From the NCBI RefSeq assembly GCF_014203155.1, contig NZ_JACHIK010000005.1, positions 62,001 through 126,000 of the forward strand: DNA of 64,000 bases. Direction: 5' to 3'. The notes below the pieces were generated by a model. It was not told where the DNA came from and ran no database searches. It saw nothing but the letters and a program-made list of their open reading frames with translations. The position numbers were made by a program, and so were the translations under genes. Every line of letters starts with the position of its first letter. Positions within the stretch are counted from its first letter, which is position 1. Source of the DNA: Shinella fusca. GTDB taxonomy: Bacteria > Pseudomonadota > Alphaproteobacteria > Rhizobiales > Rhizobiaceae. Below are positions 1-9,189 of the stretch, piece by piece.

Positions 1-291
1 AGGCCGGGCTTGCGGAAAGAAGGGCAAGGGCGGCCGAGGCCATCAGGATCTGTCGTCTCATTCTATGGCCTCCATTGCCGAACCGAAGCATACGAGCATC
101 CAATCGCAGGGCCGCCGTGTCAATCCGGCGGCGGGCCTTGCATTTTCGGGCGTTCTCGGTTATCGAGCCCCCGTCCGCGTAGACACCCTTGGAGGCACCG
201 CGGATGAGGCTTTCCAAAATCCTCACGTTTTGCGCGGCCGGCGAATGCCGATCCGTGAAGAACGCTCCAGTAACAGACGAAAGAAAAAGCC
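1..291. other. Upstream region of rplY, no gene seen
   Basis: No open frame here looks like a protein: the short ones are arginine/proline-rich and have no ribosome-binding site. The stretch is the leader and promoter region of rplY. Just before the rplY start the sequence is A-rich (AAAGAAAAAGCC) and holds only a weak Shine-Dalgarno. I could not define a promoter with confidence. Whatever gene precedes the window lies outside it. Confidence 0.5.
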
Positions 292-900
292 ATGAGCCAC
301 GATACCTACGAACTCAAGGCCGAAACGCGCGAACGGGTTGGTAAGGGGTCCTCCCGTGAACTTCGCCGCAACGGTCTTATTCCCGCAGTCATTTACGGCG
401 ACAAGCAGGCCCCCCTCGCCATCGCCATCTCCACCAAGGAAGTGACCCAGCGCATCCACGCCGGCGGCTTCAAGACGACCGTCGCCACGATCGACGTCAA
501 CGGCGAGAAGATCCGCGTCCTGCCGAAGGACTACCAGCTGGATCCGGTCCGCGACTTCACGATGCATGTCGACTTCCTGCGCGTTTCGGGCAACACCCAC
601 GTCGTGGTCGAAGTTCCGGTTCACTTCGTCAACGAAGAGAAGTCCCCGGGCATCAAGGCCGGCGGCGTCCTGAACGTCGTTCGCCACGCTGTCGAGCTGC
701 ACGCCCTTGCCGGCGACATCCCGGAATTCATCACGGCTGACCTCGCAGGCCTCAAGGTCGGCGACGGCGTCCACATCTCGCACGTCAAGCTGCCGAAGGG
801 CACGAGCCCGGTCATCGCCGACCGTGACTTCACGATCGCCACGATCGCCGTCCCGGCTGCCGGCGTGAAGGAAGAAGAAGCGGAAGCGACCGAGGAATAA
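292..900 (+). CDS. rplY: 50S ribosomal protein L25/general stress protein Ctc
   Basis: This 202-aa protein is of the long CTC type. An N-terminal L25 domain (about residues 5-95, opening [22 protein letters not shown]) binds 5S rRNA. A C-terminal TL5-like beta domain (about 100-190) follows, and the protein ends in an acidic tail rich in E. It is part of the large ribosomal subunit at the 5S rRNA site. The ATG at 292 is the only sensible start. In many alphaproteobacteria rplY lies directly upstream of pth; here a GGDEF/EAL gene and a periplasmic binding protein gene separate the two. A strong intrinsic terminator follows the stop. Confidence 0.96.
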   Translation: MSHDTYELKAETRERVGKGSSRELRRNGLIPAVIYGDKQAPLAIAISTKEVTQRIHAGGFKTTVATIDVNGEKIRVLPKDYQLDPVRDFTMHVDFLRVSGNTHVVVEVPVHFVNEEKSPGIKAGGVLNVVRHAVELHALAGDIPEFITADLAGLKVGDGVHISHVKLPKGTSPVIADRDFTIATIAVPAAGVKEEEAEATEE

Positions 901-924
901 TCCTCCTCGCAGCGCAGTTCCCGG

Positions 925-957
925 AAAACCCCGCATCCCCGGATGCGGGGTTTTTCT
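925..957 (+). terminator. Intrinsic terminator of rplY
   Basis: The stem pairs CCCCGCATCC (929-938) with GGATGCGGGG (941-950), closed by only two bases in the linear drawing, and is followed by TTTTTCTTT. A-run and T-run also pair, so the hairpin could work on both strands. It begins 25 bases after the rplY stop, so rplY is probably a single-gene transcript. Confidence 0.9.
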
Positions 958-1127
958 TTGCCCGCCGTCCGCCACTACCGTTGCGGGAGGCTTGAATCAC
1001 CAACACTTTTCCGGATCGGTATTTCAGCAACATTTAAGACTTTGGTGAAAGGCTGTGCGCTTGAAATGACGAAAGCCAAGAGGGGCGTCATGGGCAGGCT
1101 TTGCATGCAGGCAGAAGGGCAACCGGC

Positions 1128-3521
1128 ATGAAAGTGCATTCGGTGGAAAGCCGCTTCATCGCCATCGTCATCGGCGCCCTGCTCGTCTTCGTCGCGCCGC
1201 TGTTCGTGCTCTTCCTCATCCTGTCCTCCGACCGCGTGGCCCGCGAGCGGCTGGAAAACACCGACGTTCTGCTGAAAGCCAATGTCCAGGCGCTCGGCAA
1301 GCCGCTGTGGGATTTCGACAAGGAGAGCATCGAACAGATCGTCACCGCGCTGCAGGCCGATGCCGACATCGGCTTCGTGCGCGTGCAGGACACGTCGGAC
1401 GTCATCGACATCCGCCAGCCCGACACGCCGCCCGATCCGGACGAAGCCCGCTCCATCGTCACCACCGATATCTTCCACCGCACGAGCGACGGCCTCCAGA
1501 AGGTGGGCACCGCGGAGATCTGGCTAAAGAAGCAGGGCATCTTCTCGCGCTTCTCCAAGGACGAGATGACGATCTTCGCCATCTTCTTCTTCGCCGTGGC
1601 GACGCTCTTCATCGCCGCGCTCATCGGCAACCGCATCACCATCATCCGGCCGCTGATGCGCCTGACCGCGGCAATCGAGGCGACTCGCAGGCTCGGCTCG
1701 CGCCACCACGTCGACTGGACCTCGAACGACGAGATGGGCGCGCTCGCCCATAACTTCAACGAGATGCAAAGCAAGCTGGAGCGCGAGGAGAACGAGCTGA
1801 AACGCGCGCATGCCCGCGCCACCGACATCTACAACCTCACGCCGGCCATGCTGTTCTCCATCGACGCTGAGAACCGCATCACCGCCGTCAGCGACTACTG
1901 GCTGAAGGCGACCGGCTACGAGCGCAGCCGGGTGATCGGCCGGGACTTCACCGATTTCGTCGACGAGGGTTGCCGCGAGACCTATCGCAGCCGCCATGCG
2001 GCAAGCGGGCAGGAAGACGGCATCGTCGAGGTGACGCTCCGCTTCCGCTGCGCCGACGACGGCCTCATCGACGTGCTGATCCTGGAGACCGGCATGGCGG
2101 GGAGCAGCGGCCGGCAGCCGCTCTCGCTCTCGGTCATGACGGACGTGACGGACCTCAAGGAAGCGGAGAACCGCAACCACCGTCAGGCGATCACCGACCA
2201 CCTGACGGGCCTCTTCAACCGGCAGGGCTTCGAATCCGTCCTCGACGAGCTGATCGTGGAGGCCGACCGGCGCGGCCACCAGCTCGCCTGCCTCTTCGTC
2301 GACCTCGACCGCTTCAAGTGGATCAACGACAATCTCGGCCATGCCAGCGGCGACGACGTGCTGTGCCAGGTGGCGATGCGCCTGCGCCGCCAGCTTCGCA
2401 CCGACGACGTGATCGCCCGGCTCGGCGGCGACGAGTTCGCCATCCTGCTCAGCGCGCCGAACGCCCGCCAGCTCGCCCTCGACGTCAGCGACCGGCTTGT
2501 CGCGAGCCTCAAGCCCGCCCTCTTCGTCAACGGCGCGGAGCTGCATGTCAGCGCCAGCATCGGCGTCGCGGTCTATCCCGACCATGCCGGCACCGCCGCC
2601 TGCCTCATCCAGAAATCCGACATGGCCATGTATGCGCGCAAGCGCGGCGGCAAGAACGGCGTGCAGGTCTTCGACAACAACATGGTCGACATCGCCCGCC
2701 GGCGCCTGGAGGTCGAGCAGTTCATCGACCAGGGCCTGCGCGAGGACTGGTTCACCGTCCACCTCCAGCCGATCGTCGGCCTCGCCGACGGGCGCGTGTC
2801 GGGCTTCGAGGCGCTCATGCGCCTTTCCCACCCCGAGCGCGGCATCCTGCCGCCGGCCGAGATCGTCGGCGTCGCCGAGGAGAACGGCTCCATCGGCCGC
2901 ATCGGCGAGCGCATCCTGTCGAAGGCGCTCGCAAGCCTTGCCGCCATCTCGCGCCTGGAAGGAATGAACGAGACCTATCTGGCGGTGAACTTCTCGCCCC
3001 TGCAGTTCGAGGCGACCCTGCCCGCGCGCCTTGCCGCCCAGCTCCTCGAAAACGGCATTACGCCCTCGCGCATCGTCGTCGAGATCACCGAGGCCGTGCT
3101 GATGCTCGACAATCCCGTGGTGCGGGAAGTGCTCGACGCGCTCTCCGACCTCGGCTGCCGCATCGCGCTCGACGATTTCGGCACCGGCTATTCCTCGCTG
3201 AGCTACCTCAACCGCTTCCCGGTCGATATCGTCAAGGTGGACCAGTCCTTCACCCGCTCGCTCTCCTCCGAGCAGCCGGACGTGCGCCGCAAGAGCCGCA
3301 TGCTGGTGGAAGGCATCCGCACCATCTCGCACCAGATGGGCTGCGCCGTGGTCGCGGAGGGCATCGAGACGGAGGAGCAATGGAACATCCTCCAGAACAT
3401 GCATATCGAGTTCGGCCAGGGCTATCTCCTCAGCAGGCCCCTGCCGCTTGACGCGCTTCTGGAAAAGTTGGACCAATTCGCCATGCCGGACAGCCCCGGG
3501 CGCCGGGCCGCGGCGTCCTGA
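1128..3521 (+). CDS. Membrane GGDEF/EAL cyclic-di-GMP protein with HAMP and PAS
   Basis: Predicted bifunctional c-di-GMP enzyme of 797 aa. Order: TM1 (about 10-32), a periplasmic segment, TM2 (about 150-172), HAMP, PAS (about 230-345), GGDEF and EAL. The GGDEF signature is intact (RLGGDEF, about 433-437), with an RxxD inhibitory-site motif (RTDD) five residues before it. The EAL half keeps EALMR (about 561), NFSP, EITE, DDFGTGYSS and VVAEGIE, so both synthesis and hydrolysis look possible. I chose the ATG at 1128 because AGAAGG lies just upstream and the protein then opens directly into the signal anchor; a TTG at 1101 would add nine residues. The next gene, a periplasmic binding protein, starts 19 bases after the stop and may be its sensory partner. 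Confidence 0.92.
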   Translation: MKVHSVESRFIAIVIGALLVFVAPLFVLFLILSSDRVARERLENTDVLLKANVQALGKPLWDFDKESIEQIVTALQADADIGFVRVQDTSDVIDIRQPDTPPDPDEARSIVTTDIFHRTSDGLQKVGTAEIWLKKQGIFSRFSKDEMTIFAIFFFAVATLFIAALIGNRITIIRPLMRLTAAIEATRRLGSRHHVDWTSNDEMGALAHNFNEMQSKLEREENELKRAHARATDIYNLTPAMLFSIDAENRITAVSDYWLKATGYERSRVIGRDFTDFVDEGCRETYRSRHAASGQEDGIVEVTLRFRCADDGLIDVLILETGMAGSSGRQPLSLSVMTDVTDLKEAENRNHRQAITDHLTGLFNRQGFESVLDELIVEADRRGHQLACLFVDLDRFKWINDNLGHASGDDVLCQVAMRLRRQLRTDDVIARLGGDEFAILLSAPNARQLALDVSDRLVASLKPALFVNGAELHVSASIGVAVYPDHAGTAACLIQKSDMAMYARKRGGKNGVQVFDNNMVDIARRRLEVEQFIDQGLREDWFTVHLQPIVGLADGRVSGFEALMRLSHPERGILPPAEIVGVAEENGSIGRIGERILSKALASLAAISRLEGMNETYLAVNFSPLQFEATLPARLAAQLLENGITPSRIVVEITEAVLMLDNPVVREVLDALSDLGCRIALDDFGTGYSSLSYLNRFPVDIVKVDQSFTRSLSSEQPDVRRKSRMLVEGIRTISHQMGCAVVAEGIETEEQWNILQNMHIEFGQGYLLSRPLPLDALLEKLDQFAMPDSPGRRAAAS

Positions 3522-3540
3522 AACGGAAGGGGACGGGAAG

Positions 3541-4290
3541 ATGAAGACGCTGCTTTTGACGCTCTGCCTGTCCCTTGCCGCCTTTTCCGCACCGCGCGCC
3601 GAGACCGTCCATTTCGTCACCGAGGAATACGCCCCCTTCAACTATTCGAAGGACGGCCGGATCACCGGCATCGCCGTCGAGCAGGTCGAGGCGATGGCGA
3701 AGGCCGCCGGCATCGACTACACGCTGGAGATCATGCCCTGGGCGCGCGCCTTCGCGCTGGCGGAGAAGCAGCCGATGCACTGCGTCTTCACCACGGGCTA
3801 CAACCGCGAGCGCGCCGGCCGCTTCGTCTGGATCAATCCGCTGCTGAAGGACCAGATGGTCCTCCTCAAGCGCAAGGACGACGGGCGCGACGGGCTGACG
3901 CTCGCCGAGGCGATGGAGCTGAAGGTGGGTTCGCAGCGCGACGATTTCGCCGTCGAGGCCCTGTCGCTGATGGGCTTCAAGAACATCGACCTTGCGACCG
4001 ACATCGACCTGACGGTGCGGAAGCTTCTCTCCGGCCGCATCGACCTGATGCCGACCTCCATCAAGACCTACCGCAAGATGGTCAAGGACGGCCTGCCGGT
4101 GGAAAAGGCGATGATGATGGCCGGGCAGGTCTACGGCATCGCCTGCCAGAAGGACATGCCGCACGCCATCGTCGAGCGCCTGCAGGCCGAGCTCGACAAG
4201 CTCATCCTCAACGGCGAGCAGGACCGCATCTTCACCGCCTACGGCCTGCCGCCGAACGCCCGCACGGCAGAAAACGACGCCGGGAAATGA
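3541..4290 (+). CDS. Periplasmic substrate-binding protein, family 3 (ABC/sensor type)
   Basis: A 249-aa exported protein. The signal peptide (about 1-18, MKTLLLTLCLSLAAFSAPRA) is followed by a family-3 solute-binding fold: ETVHFVTEEYAPFNY and a later RKLLSGRIDLMPT segment. The ligand is not evident. There are no permease or ATPase genes beside it. It lies 19 bases after a membrane GGDEF/EAL gene, so I infer that it may feed a periplasmic signal to that protein rather than serve transport. The start ATG follows GGAAGGGGACGGGAAG, a good ribosome-binding site. Confidence 0.8.
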   Translation: MKTLLLTLCLSLAAFSAPRAETVHFVTEEYAPFNYSKDGRITGIAVEQVEAMAKAAGIDYTLEIMPWARAFALAEKQPMHCVFTTGYNRERAGRFVWINPLLKDQMVLLKRKDDGRDGLTLAEAMELKVGSQRDDFAVEALSLMGFKNIDLATDIDLTVRKLLSGRIDLMPTSIKTYRKMVKDGLPVEKAMMMAGQVYGIACQKDMPHAIVERLQAELDKLILNGEQDRIFTAYGLPPNARTAENDAGK

Positions 4291-4361
4291 CCGCGGACGG
4301 TTGACTTCCGCCCGCATTCGCGCTGGTGAAGGGGAAAGACATTCCCAGGGCGGAGCAATCC

Positions 4362-5078
4362 ATGCTGATCATCGCCGGGCTCGGCAATCCGGGCGCAAAA
4401 TATGCGGGCAACCGCCACAATATCGGTTTCATGGCGCTCGACGCCATCCACCGCAAGAACCCGTTCTCGCCCTGGTCGAAGAAGTTCAAGGCGGAGATCT
4501 CCGAGGGAGAGCTTGCCGGCGAGAAGGTGCTGCTCGTCAAACCGCAGACCTTCATGAACCTTTCCGGCGAAGCGGTCGGCGAGGCCATGCGCTTCTACAA
4601 GCTCGCGCCGAAGGACATCGTCGCCATCTACGACGAGCTCGACCTTGCCCCCGGCAAGGCGCGCATCAAGGTGGGCGGCGGCCACGGCGGGCACAACGGC
4701 ATCAAGTCGCTCGACGCCCATTGCGGCAAGGACTACCGGCGCCTGCGCCTCGGCATCGGCCATCCGGGCGTGAAGGAACTCGTCACCCATCATGTGCTCG
4801 GCGATTTCGCGAAAGTCGACCATACCTGGCTCGACCCGCTGCTCGACGAACTCGCCCTCAACGCCGCCATGCTGGTGCGCGGCGAGGATTCGCAACTCAT
4901 GAACAAACTGGTGCTCGTCACCGGCGGCAAGCCGGAAGCCGAGGCCGCGCCGGCGAAGAAGCCCGCCGCCCAGTCCCACATCCGCCCCGCTCGCAACCAC
5001 GTCCAGCCGAAGATCCTGCCCGCGAGCGGCCCGATGGCCGAGATGCTGAAGAAGCTGCTTGGCGGGAAGGACGAGTAG
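4362..5078 (+). CDS. pth: Peptidyl-tRNA hydrolase
   Basis: This 238-aa enzyme recycles peptidyl-tRNA released from stalled ribosomes. The family core is clear: [14 protein letters not shown], then RHNIGF with the catalytic His, [11 protein letters not shown], and [24 protein letters not shown]. The catalytic domain ends near residue 190. A basic Ala/Pro/Lys-rich tail of about 45 residues follows, as in other rhizobial enzymes. I start at the ATG at 4362, preceded by GGAG; a GTG at 4326 is in frame but would add residues outside the family. A palindromic repeat follows the gene. Confidence 0.95.
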   Translation: MLIIAGLGNPGAKYAGNRHNIGFMALDAIHRKNPFSPWSKKFKAEISEGELAGEKVLLVKPQTFMNLSGEAVGEAMRFYKLAPKDIVAIYDELDLAPGKARIKVGGGHGGHNGIKSLDAHCGKDYRRLRLGIGHPGVKELVTHHVLGDFAKVDHTWLDPLLDELALNAAMLVRGEDSQLMNKLVLVTGGKPEAEAAPAKKPAAQSHIRPARNHVQPKILPASGPMAEMLKKLLGGKDE

Positions 5079-5090
5079 GCGCGTTCATGA

Positions 5091-5227
5091 AGACCCTCTC
5101 TGCCTGCCGGCATCTCCCCCACAAGGGGGGAGAACGCCAGACGACTGCTTTTCCCTTCAGTTTTCACGCGGAGGGTGCCGCACGGTAAGTCCCTCCCCCT
5201 TGTGGGGAGGGATTTAGGGAGGGGTCT
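5091..5227. repeat. Palindromic mosaic repeat, type C, copy 1
   Basis: This 137-bp element opens with AGACCCTCTCTGCCTGCCGG and closes with AGGGAGGGGTCT. It contains two inner palindromes, CTCCCCCACAAGGGGGGAG and CCTCCCCCTTGTGGGGAGG. It fills the gap between the converging pth and clpS genes. The copy at 23855-23992 is closely similar, including the less palindromic middle. The layout resembles the RIME-type mosaic repeats known from rhizobia. That assignment is by appearance only. Confidence 0.85.
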
Positions 5228-5234
5228 CGAAGAC

Positions 5235-5546
5235 CTACTCCTCCGGCTCCGTCTGGAACAGCAGCGGAAAGCCCGCTTCCTTGGCAAGGTCCGTCGCCTC
5301 CTTCGCCTTGGTCTCGGCGATGTCGCGCGCGCAGACGACCACCACCGAGGTGCCCATCTTGTGCGCGGTCAGCATCACGCGGTGGCTCGTCTCCTCGCTC
5401 ATGCCGAACACGGCCTTCAGCACCAGGACGACGAATTCGCGCGGCGTGTAGTCGTCGTTGACGAGGATGACCTTGTAGAGCCGCGGCCGTTCCAGCTTCG
5501 GCTTCACGGTCGTTTTCGGGGTGAGGACGGTGTCACCGTTGCTCAT
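5235..5546 (-). CDS. clpS: Orphan ClpS-type N-degron adaptor (ClpS2-like)
   Basis: ClpS proteins hand N-end-rule substrates to ClpAP. This 103-aa copy has the family core LYKVILVNDDYTPREF, an MLTAHKMG segment holding the conserved His, and DIAETKAKEA. It departs from E. coli ClpS in two visible ways. The gatekeeper Met of YTPMEF is Arg (YTPREF), and the strand after the His reads VVVVCARD instead of GVFTAEV. No clpA gene is adjacent. Together these suggest the second rhizobial paralogue (ClpS2) with altered substrate choice, which I infer. The start is set by AGGAG six bases before the ATG at 5546. Confidence 0.88.
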   Translation of the reverse strand: MSNGDTVLTPKTTVKPKLERPRLYKVILVNDDYTPREFVVLVLKAVFGMSEETSHRVMLTAHKMGTSVVVVCARDIAETKAKEATDLAKEAGFPLLFQTEPEE

Positions 5547-5701
5547 GGGAAGCTCCTCGCATCGGCTTCGCGCGGTGTGCCCTCCATTGTGCACCCGGGA
5601 CCGGGCGACTTCAAGGCCGGCGGCCCCGAGGCCCTTGACCCTGCCCCGTCCTTCCCCCATAGCGAGGGCAACGATTTTCCTGAGACGAACGGACCACCTC
5701 C

Positions 5702-6805
5702 ATGGGCTTCAAATGCGGTATCGTCGGTCTGCCGAATGTCGGCAAGTCGACCCTCTTCAACGCGCTGACCAAGACGGCGGCTGCGCAGGCGGCGAACTAT
5801 CCCTTCTGCACCATCGAGCCGAACACCGGCGAAGTCGCCGTGCCGGACCCGCGCATGAAGGCGCTCGCCACCGTCGCGGGTTCCAAGGAGATCATCCCGA
5901 CGCGCATCTCCTTCGTCGACATCGCCGGCCTCGTGCGCGGCGCCTCCAAGGGTGAAGGCCTCGGCAACAAGTTCCTCGCCAACATCCGCGAAGTCGATGC
6001 CGTGGTGCATGTGCTGCGCTGCTTCGAGGACACCGACATCACCCATGTCGAAGGCCGCATCGACCCCGTCGCCGACGCCGAGACGATCGAGACCGAGCTG
6101 ATGCTCGCCGACCTCGAGAGCCTGGAGCGGCGCGTCGAGCAGACCCGCAAGCGCGCCACCGGCAAGGACAAGGAATCCGTGGCGCAGCTTCCGGTCATGG
6201 AAGCCGTCATCAAGCTCCTCAACGAAGGCAAGCCGGCGCGCCTTCTCCTCAAGACGCTGGCGCCCGAGGAGATCGACATCCTCAAGGGCCTCAACCTTTT
6301 GACCTCGCACCCGGTCCTCTACGTCTGCAACGTCGCGGAAGCCGACGCTGCGACCGGCAACGCCCATACCGAGGCCGTCGCCGCCATGGCGAAGGAACAG
6401 GGCGCCGAATGCGTCGTCATTTCCGCCGCCATCGAATCGGAGGTCGCCCAGCTTCCCGAGGAGGAAGCGGCCGAGTTCCTTTCCGCGCTCGGCCTCGAGG
6501 AAGCCGGCCTCGACCGGCTCATCCGCGCCGGCTATCACCTGCTCGACCTCATCACCTATTTCACCGTCGGCCCCAAGGAGACCCGCGCCTGGACCATCGT
6601 GCGCGGCACCAAGGCCCCGCAGGCCGCCGGCGTCATCCATACGGATTTCGAGCGCGGCTTCATCCGCGCCTTCACCATCGCCTATGACGACTACATCGCC
6701 TACAAGGGCGAAGTCGGCGCCAAGGAGGCCGGCAAGGGCCGCGACGAAGGCAAGGAATACGTGGTGCAGGACGGCGACGTCATCCACTTCCGCTTCAACA
6801 CGTAA
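5702..6805 (+). CDS. ychF: Redox-regulated ATPase/GTPase YchF
   Basis: A 367-aa Obg-family P-loop NTPase, close to the universal length of about 363-365 aa. It opens [20 protein letters not shown] (G1). It then has the [19 protein letters not shown] switch region and [19 protein letters not shown] (G3). A coiled-coil insert lies around residues 130-170, and the C-terminal TGS domain ends [14 protein letters not shown]. In the family the G4 motif favours ATP over GTP. It acts on or near the ribosome and in stress responses; its exact role is unsettled. It is divergent from clpS and has its own terminator. Confidence 0.95.
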   Translation: MGFKCGIVGLPNVGKSTLFNALTKTAAAQAANYPFCTIEPNTGEVAVPDPRMKALATVAGSKEIIPTRISFVDIAGLVRGASKGEGLGNKFLANIREVDAVVHVLRCFEDTDITHVEGRIDPVADAETIETELMLADLESLERRVEQTRKRATGKDKESVAQLPVMEAVIKLLNEGKPARLLLKTLAPEEIDILKGLNLLTSHPVLYVCNVAEADAATGNAHTEAVAAMAKEQGAECVVISAAIESEVAQLPEEEAAEFLSALGLEEAGLDRLIRAGYHLLDLITYFTVGPKETRAWTIVRGTKAPQAAGVIHTDFERGFIRAFTIAYDDYIAYKGEVGAKEAGKGRDEGKEYVVQDGDVIHFRFNT

Positions 6806-6829
6806 GATCGCTTGTCTCTGCCGATCCCG

Positions 6830-6866
6830 CTGCCGCCCTTCACCGAAGAGGCGGCAGTTTCTCTTT
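6830..6866 (+). terminator. Intrinsic terminator of ychF
   Basis: CTGCCGCC (6830-6837) pairs with GGCGGCAG (6850-6857), followed by TTTCTCTTT. The left arm overlaps the last codons of the converging membrane-protein gene, so one sequence both encodes that C-terminus and ends the ychF transcript. Confidence 0.8.
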
Positions 6867-7958
6867 CAGGGCCAGCGGCAGCGGCGTGACGGCCCAGCGC
6901 CGGAAATGCGGCCAGCCGACCCCGATGGTCAGCACGACGAGCCCGACGATCAGCAGCGTCACGAAGACGTAGGTCTCGGGCCCGGCGGCCGTGTTGCGCA
7001 GCATGCTCGCCGTCGCCATCCCAAGGGAGACCAGCCCCGAGGTGACGAAGGCGCGCCGGTCGATGACAAGGCCGATCGTCATGAACACCGCGACGATGGC
7101 GATGACGATCAGCGCGTCCGGCAGGCCCTTCTCGGCGCTGAAGAGGGCATCGTCGTTGAAATCCCTCAGGAAGACCAGCGCCAGCATCGCATAGAGCAGC
7201 GCCGGCGCCGTCGCCAGGTGCAGCCAGAAGGCGACGTCCGAGCGCCGCGTCACCCGGAAGCGGTCGGAAAGGTCGTAGCGCATCGCCACCGTAAACAGCG
7301 CCAGCGCGCCGGCAAGGAAGATCGCCGCGGAAGCCGAGGGATGGGCGAGGATGAAATCCCCCTGCCCGCTCACCCTCGACAGGCCGAGGAACACGAGGCC
7401 GAGCGCGATGCCGGCAAGCGACACGATCCACAGGCTGAGCGCCAGCGGAATGCGGTAGCGCAGGTAGAACGGCCCCATCAGCAGCGTGAAGGGCAGCATG
7501 GTCAGCACGAAGCGCAGCATCGGCTCGGCATCCGGCCCGAGCCGGTCCTCGAGCAGGACGATGCTCGTCATGAAGATCCAGTGCGCGAAGATCAGCGTCA
7601 GCGCCACCGCCGGAAGGGCGAGCCGCTGCCGGCGCACCAGAATCTCGGCAAGGACGATCACCGCCGGCAGCACGCCGAACAGCGAGCCGACGCCCCAGAC
7701 GCCGGCCATGGCGATGCAGAGGCCGATGGTGATCAGCACGTCGTGGAAGCCGCGGATGAAGCGCGGCGCCTCCGTATCCTCGACCGGGGCGATCACCTCC
7801 GCCTCCGCCGGCCTGGCAATGTCGAGCGCCGCGCCCGCTGCCGGCACGGCGAGGCCGACGCCGCGCGCCTCCATGTAGGGCAGCAGCCGCGCCGCCTGCT
7901 CGGGCGACAGGAGGCCCTCGCCGGCCGCTCCATCGAGCACGGATTTCAAGGTCTGCAT
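6840..7958 (-). CDS. Polytopic inner-membrane protein (DUF2157-like)
   Basis: A 372-aa protein with a soluble N-terminus of about 75 residues. That part starts MQTLKSVLDGAAGEGLLSPE, a short helical hairpin often seen in DUF2157 proteins, and is followed by roughly ten to eleven hydrophobic segments to the C-terminus. No catalytic motif is visible and I cannot assign a function. The start ATG at 7958 matches the beginning of the conserved-looking helical region. The gene faces ychF and diverges from the MaoC pair. Confidence 0.7.
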   Translation of the reverse strand: MQTLKSVLDGAAGEGLLSPEQAARLLPYMEARGVGLAVPAAGAALDIARPAEAEVIAPVEDTEAPRFIRGFHDVLITIGLCIAMAGVWGVGSLFGVLPAVIVLAEILVRRQRLALPAVALTLIFAHWIFMTSIVLLEDRLGPDAEPMLRFVLTMLPFTLLMGPFYLRYRIPLALSLWIVSLAGIALGLVFLGLSRVSGQGDFILAHPSASAAIFLAGALALFTVAMRYDLSDRFRVTRRSDVAFWLHLATAPALLYAMLALVFLRDFNDDALFSAEKGLPDALIVIAIVAVFMTIGLVIDRRAFVTSGLVSLGMATASMLRNTAAGPETYVFVTLLIVGLVVLTIGVGWPHFRRWAVTPLPLALKEKLPPLR

Positions 7959-8072
7959 GGTCGAATCTCCGGTGACGGCCGACCCGCACCTTAAACGCGT
8001 GGGGGCCGCTGGCAAGGCTTGCAAAAGGCCGCCCCGCCCGCCATGCTCTGCCCGCAACAGGACGGACGGGAC

Positions 8073-8543
8073 GTGGCCAGCTATACTTTTGAAGACTTTA
8101 CGCCGGGCCGCCGCTTCGAATTCGAGAAGCGGACGATGACGGCAGACGCGATCATCGCCTTTGCGCGGGAATTCGACCCGCAGCCCATGCATCTCGACGA
8201 GGCGGCCGGCCGGGCCAGCATCCTCGGTGGCCTTGCCGCCTCCGGCTGGCACACCAGCGCCGTGATGATGCGCATGCTCTACGAGGCCTATATAAACGGC
8301 TCGACCTCGGAAGGCTCGCCCGGCGTCGACCTCATGGAATGGAAGCGCCCTGTGCTGGCCGGCGATACGCTCGGCGGCCATTGCGCGGTGCTGGAGGCGC
8401 GCGTCTCGCGCTCGCGGCCGGAGATCGGCATCGTGCGCCTGCGCGCCGAGGTGACCAACCAGCGCGACGAGGTCGTCGCGGTCTGCGAATATATCAACAT
8501 GATGCGCCTTGCGGCGACGGGAGCCGGCCATGCGCATGACTGA
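8073..8543 (+). CDS. MaoC-type (R)-hydratase/dehydratase family protein
   Basis: A 156-aa single hot-dog fold protein. Recognisable parts are SYTFEDFTPGRRFEF, the catalytic-type FAREFDPQPMHLDEAAG (Asp/His dyad) and GGLAASGWHTSAVMMR. Such proteins hydrate enoyl-CoA or related thioesters; the substrate here is unknown. I chose the GTG at 8073 because ACAGGACGGACGGG precedes it and related proteins start near here. An ATG at 8043 is in frame and would add ten residues. It overlaps the next MaoC gene, so the two are translationally coupled and may form a heteromer. Confidence 0.8.
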   Translation: MASYTFEDFTPGRRFEFEKRTMTADAIIAFAREFDPQPMHLDEAAGRASILGGLAASGWHTSAVMMRMLYEAYINGSTSEGSPGVDLMEWKRPVLAGDTLGGHCAVLEARVSRSRPEIGIVRLRAEVTNQRDEVVAVCEYINMMRLAATGAGHAHD

Positions 8544-8997
8544 GCTTTACGCTCTCAACGAGACGGTCGATATCGGCAGCCTCACCTTCACGGCGGAGGA
8601 TATCGTGCACTTTGCGCGGGACTTCGACCCGCAGCCCTTCCATCTCGACGCGGAGCTTGCCAGGGATACCCTCTTCGGCGGCCTCTGCGCTTCCGGCTGG
8701 CACACCAGCGCCGGCTGGATGAAATGCTTCCTCGCCTTCTGGGCGGGCGAATGCCGGCGGCTTGCGGAAAAGGGCATCACGCCGCCGAACCTCGGCCCCT
8801 CGCCGGGCTTCACCAGGCTCGGCTGGCTGCGTCCGGTCTTCGCCGGCGACACGATCACCTATTCTGTGAGCCTCCTCGGCTCCCGCGCGCTTGCCTCCTA
8901 CCCGGACCGCGTGATGAACACGATCCTCTGCGCCGGCCGCAACCAGAACGACGAGCCGGTCATCCGCTTCGAGAGCACGGTGCTGGAGTTTATTTGA
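8530..8997 (+). CDS. MaoC-type dehydratase family protein, second of a pair
   Basis: A 155-aa hot-dog fold protein related to the preceding gene. It has DIVHFARDFDPQPFHLDAELA with the same Asp/His dyad, then FGGLCASGWHTSAGWMKC. Compared with its partner it has an insertion after GWHTS (AGECRRLAEKGITPPNLGPSPGFT). It starts inside the 3' end of the first gene (overlap 14 bases, or 8 if the second ATG at 8536 is used). The GGAG before the ATG fits. The tight pairing suggests a two-subunit hydratase; the substrate is not predictable. Confidence 0.8.
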   Translation: MRMTELYALNETVDIGSLTFTAEDIVHFARDFDPQPFHLDAELARDTLFGGLCASGWHTSAGWMKCFLAFWAGECRRLAEKGITPPNLGPSPGFTRLGWLRPVFAGDTITYSVSLLGSRALASYPDRVMNTILCAGRNQNDEPVIRFESTVLEFI

Positions 8998-9011
8998 GGG
9001 CGCGGGGGCTT

Positions 9012-9166
9012 ACCCCCCTCTGGCCTGCCGGCCATCTCCCCCTCAAGGGGGGAGATCGGCAAGACGCAAGGGCATTGCTCAAATCGCAACGTTAGAGAAG
9101 GGCGAAACATCACTCCATCCAATCTCCCCCCTTGAGGGGGAGATGCCCGGTAGGGCAGAGGGGGGT
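9012..9166. repeat. Palindromic mosaic repeat, type B, copy 1
   Basis: A 155-bp element bounded by ACCCCCCTCTGG and CAGAGGGGGGT, which are nearly inverted copies. The inner palindromes are ATCTCCCCCTCAAGGGGGGAGAT and ATCTCCCCCCTTGAGGGGGAGAT-like arms with a unique centre of about 70 bp. It lies between the converging maoC and apt genes. The partner copy is at 59411-59566; ends and arms match, while the centres differ. Confidence 0.85.
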
Positions 9167-9189
9167 GAGCCGCGAACGCCGGACCCGCC

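Noticed and set aside
1524-3641. Long antisense frame of 705 aa opposite the GGDEF/EAL gene, and similar long frames opposite other genes
   Set aside because: High GC makes antisense frames stay open. Composition (His/Asp/Glu/Val or Arg-rich) and lack of ribosome-binding sites mark them as shadows.
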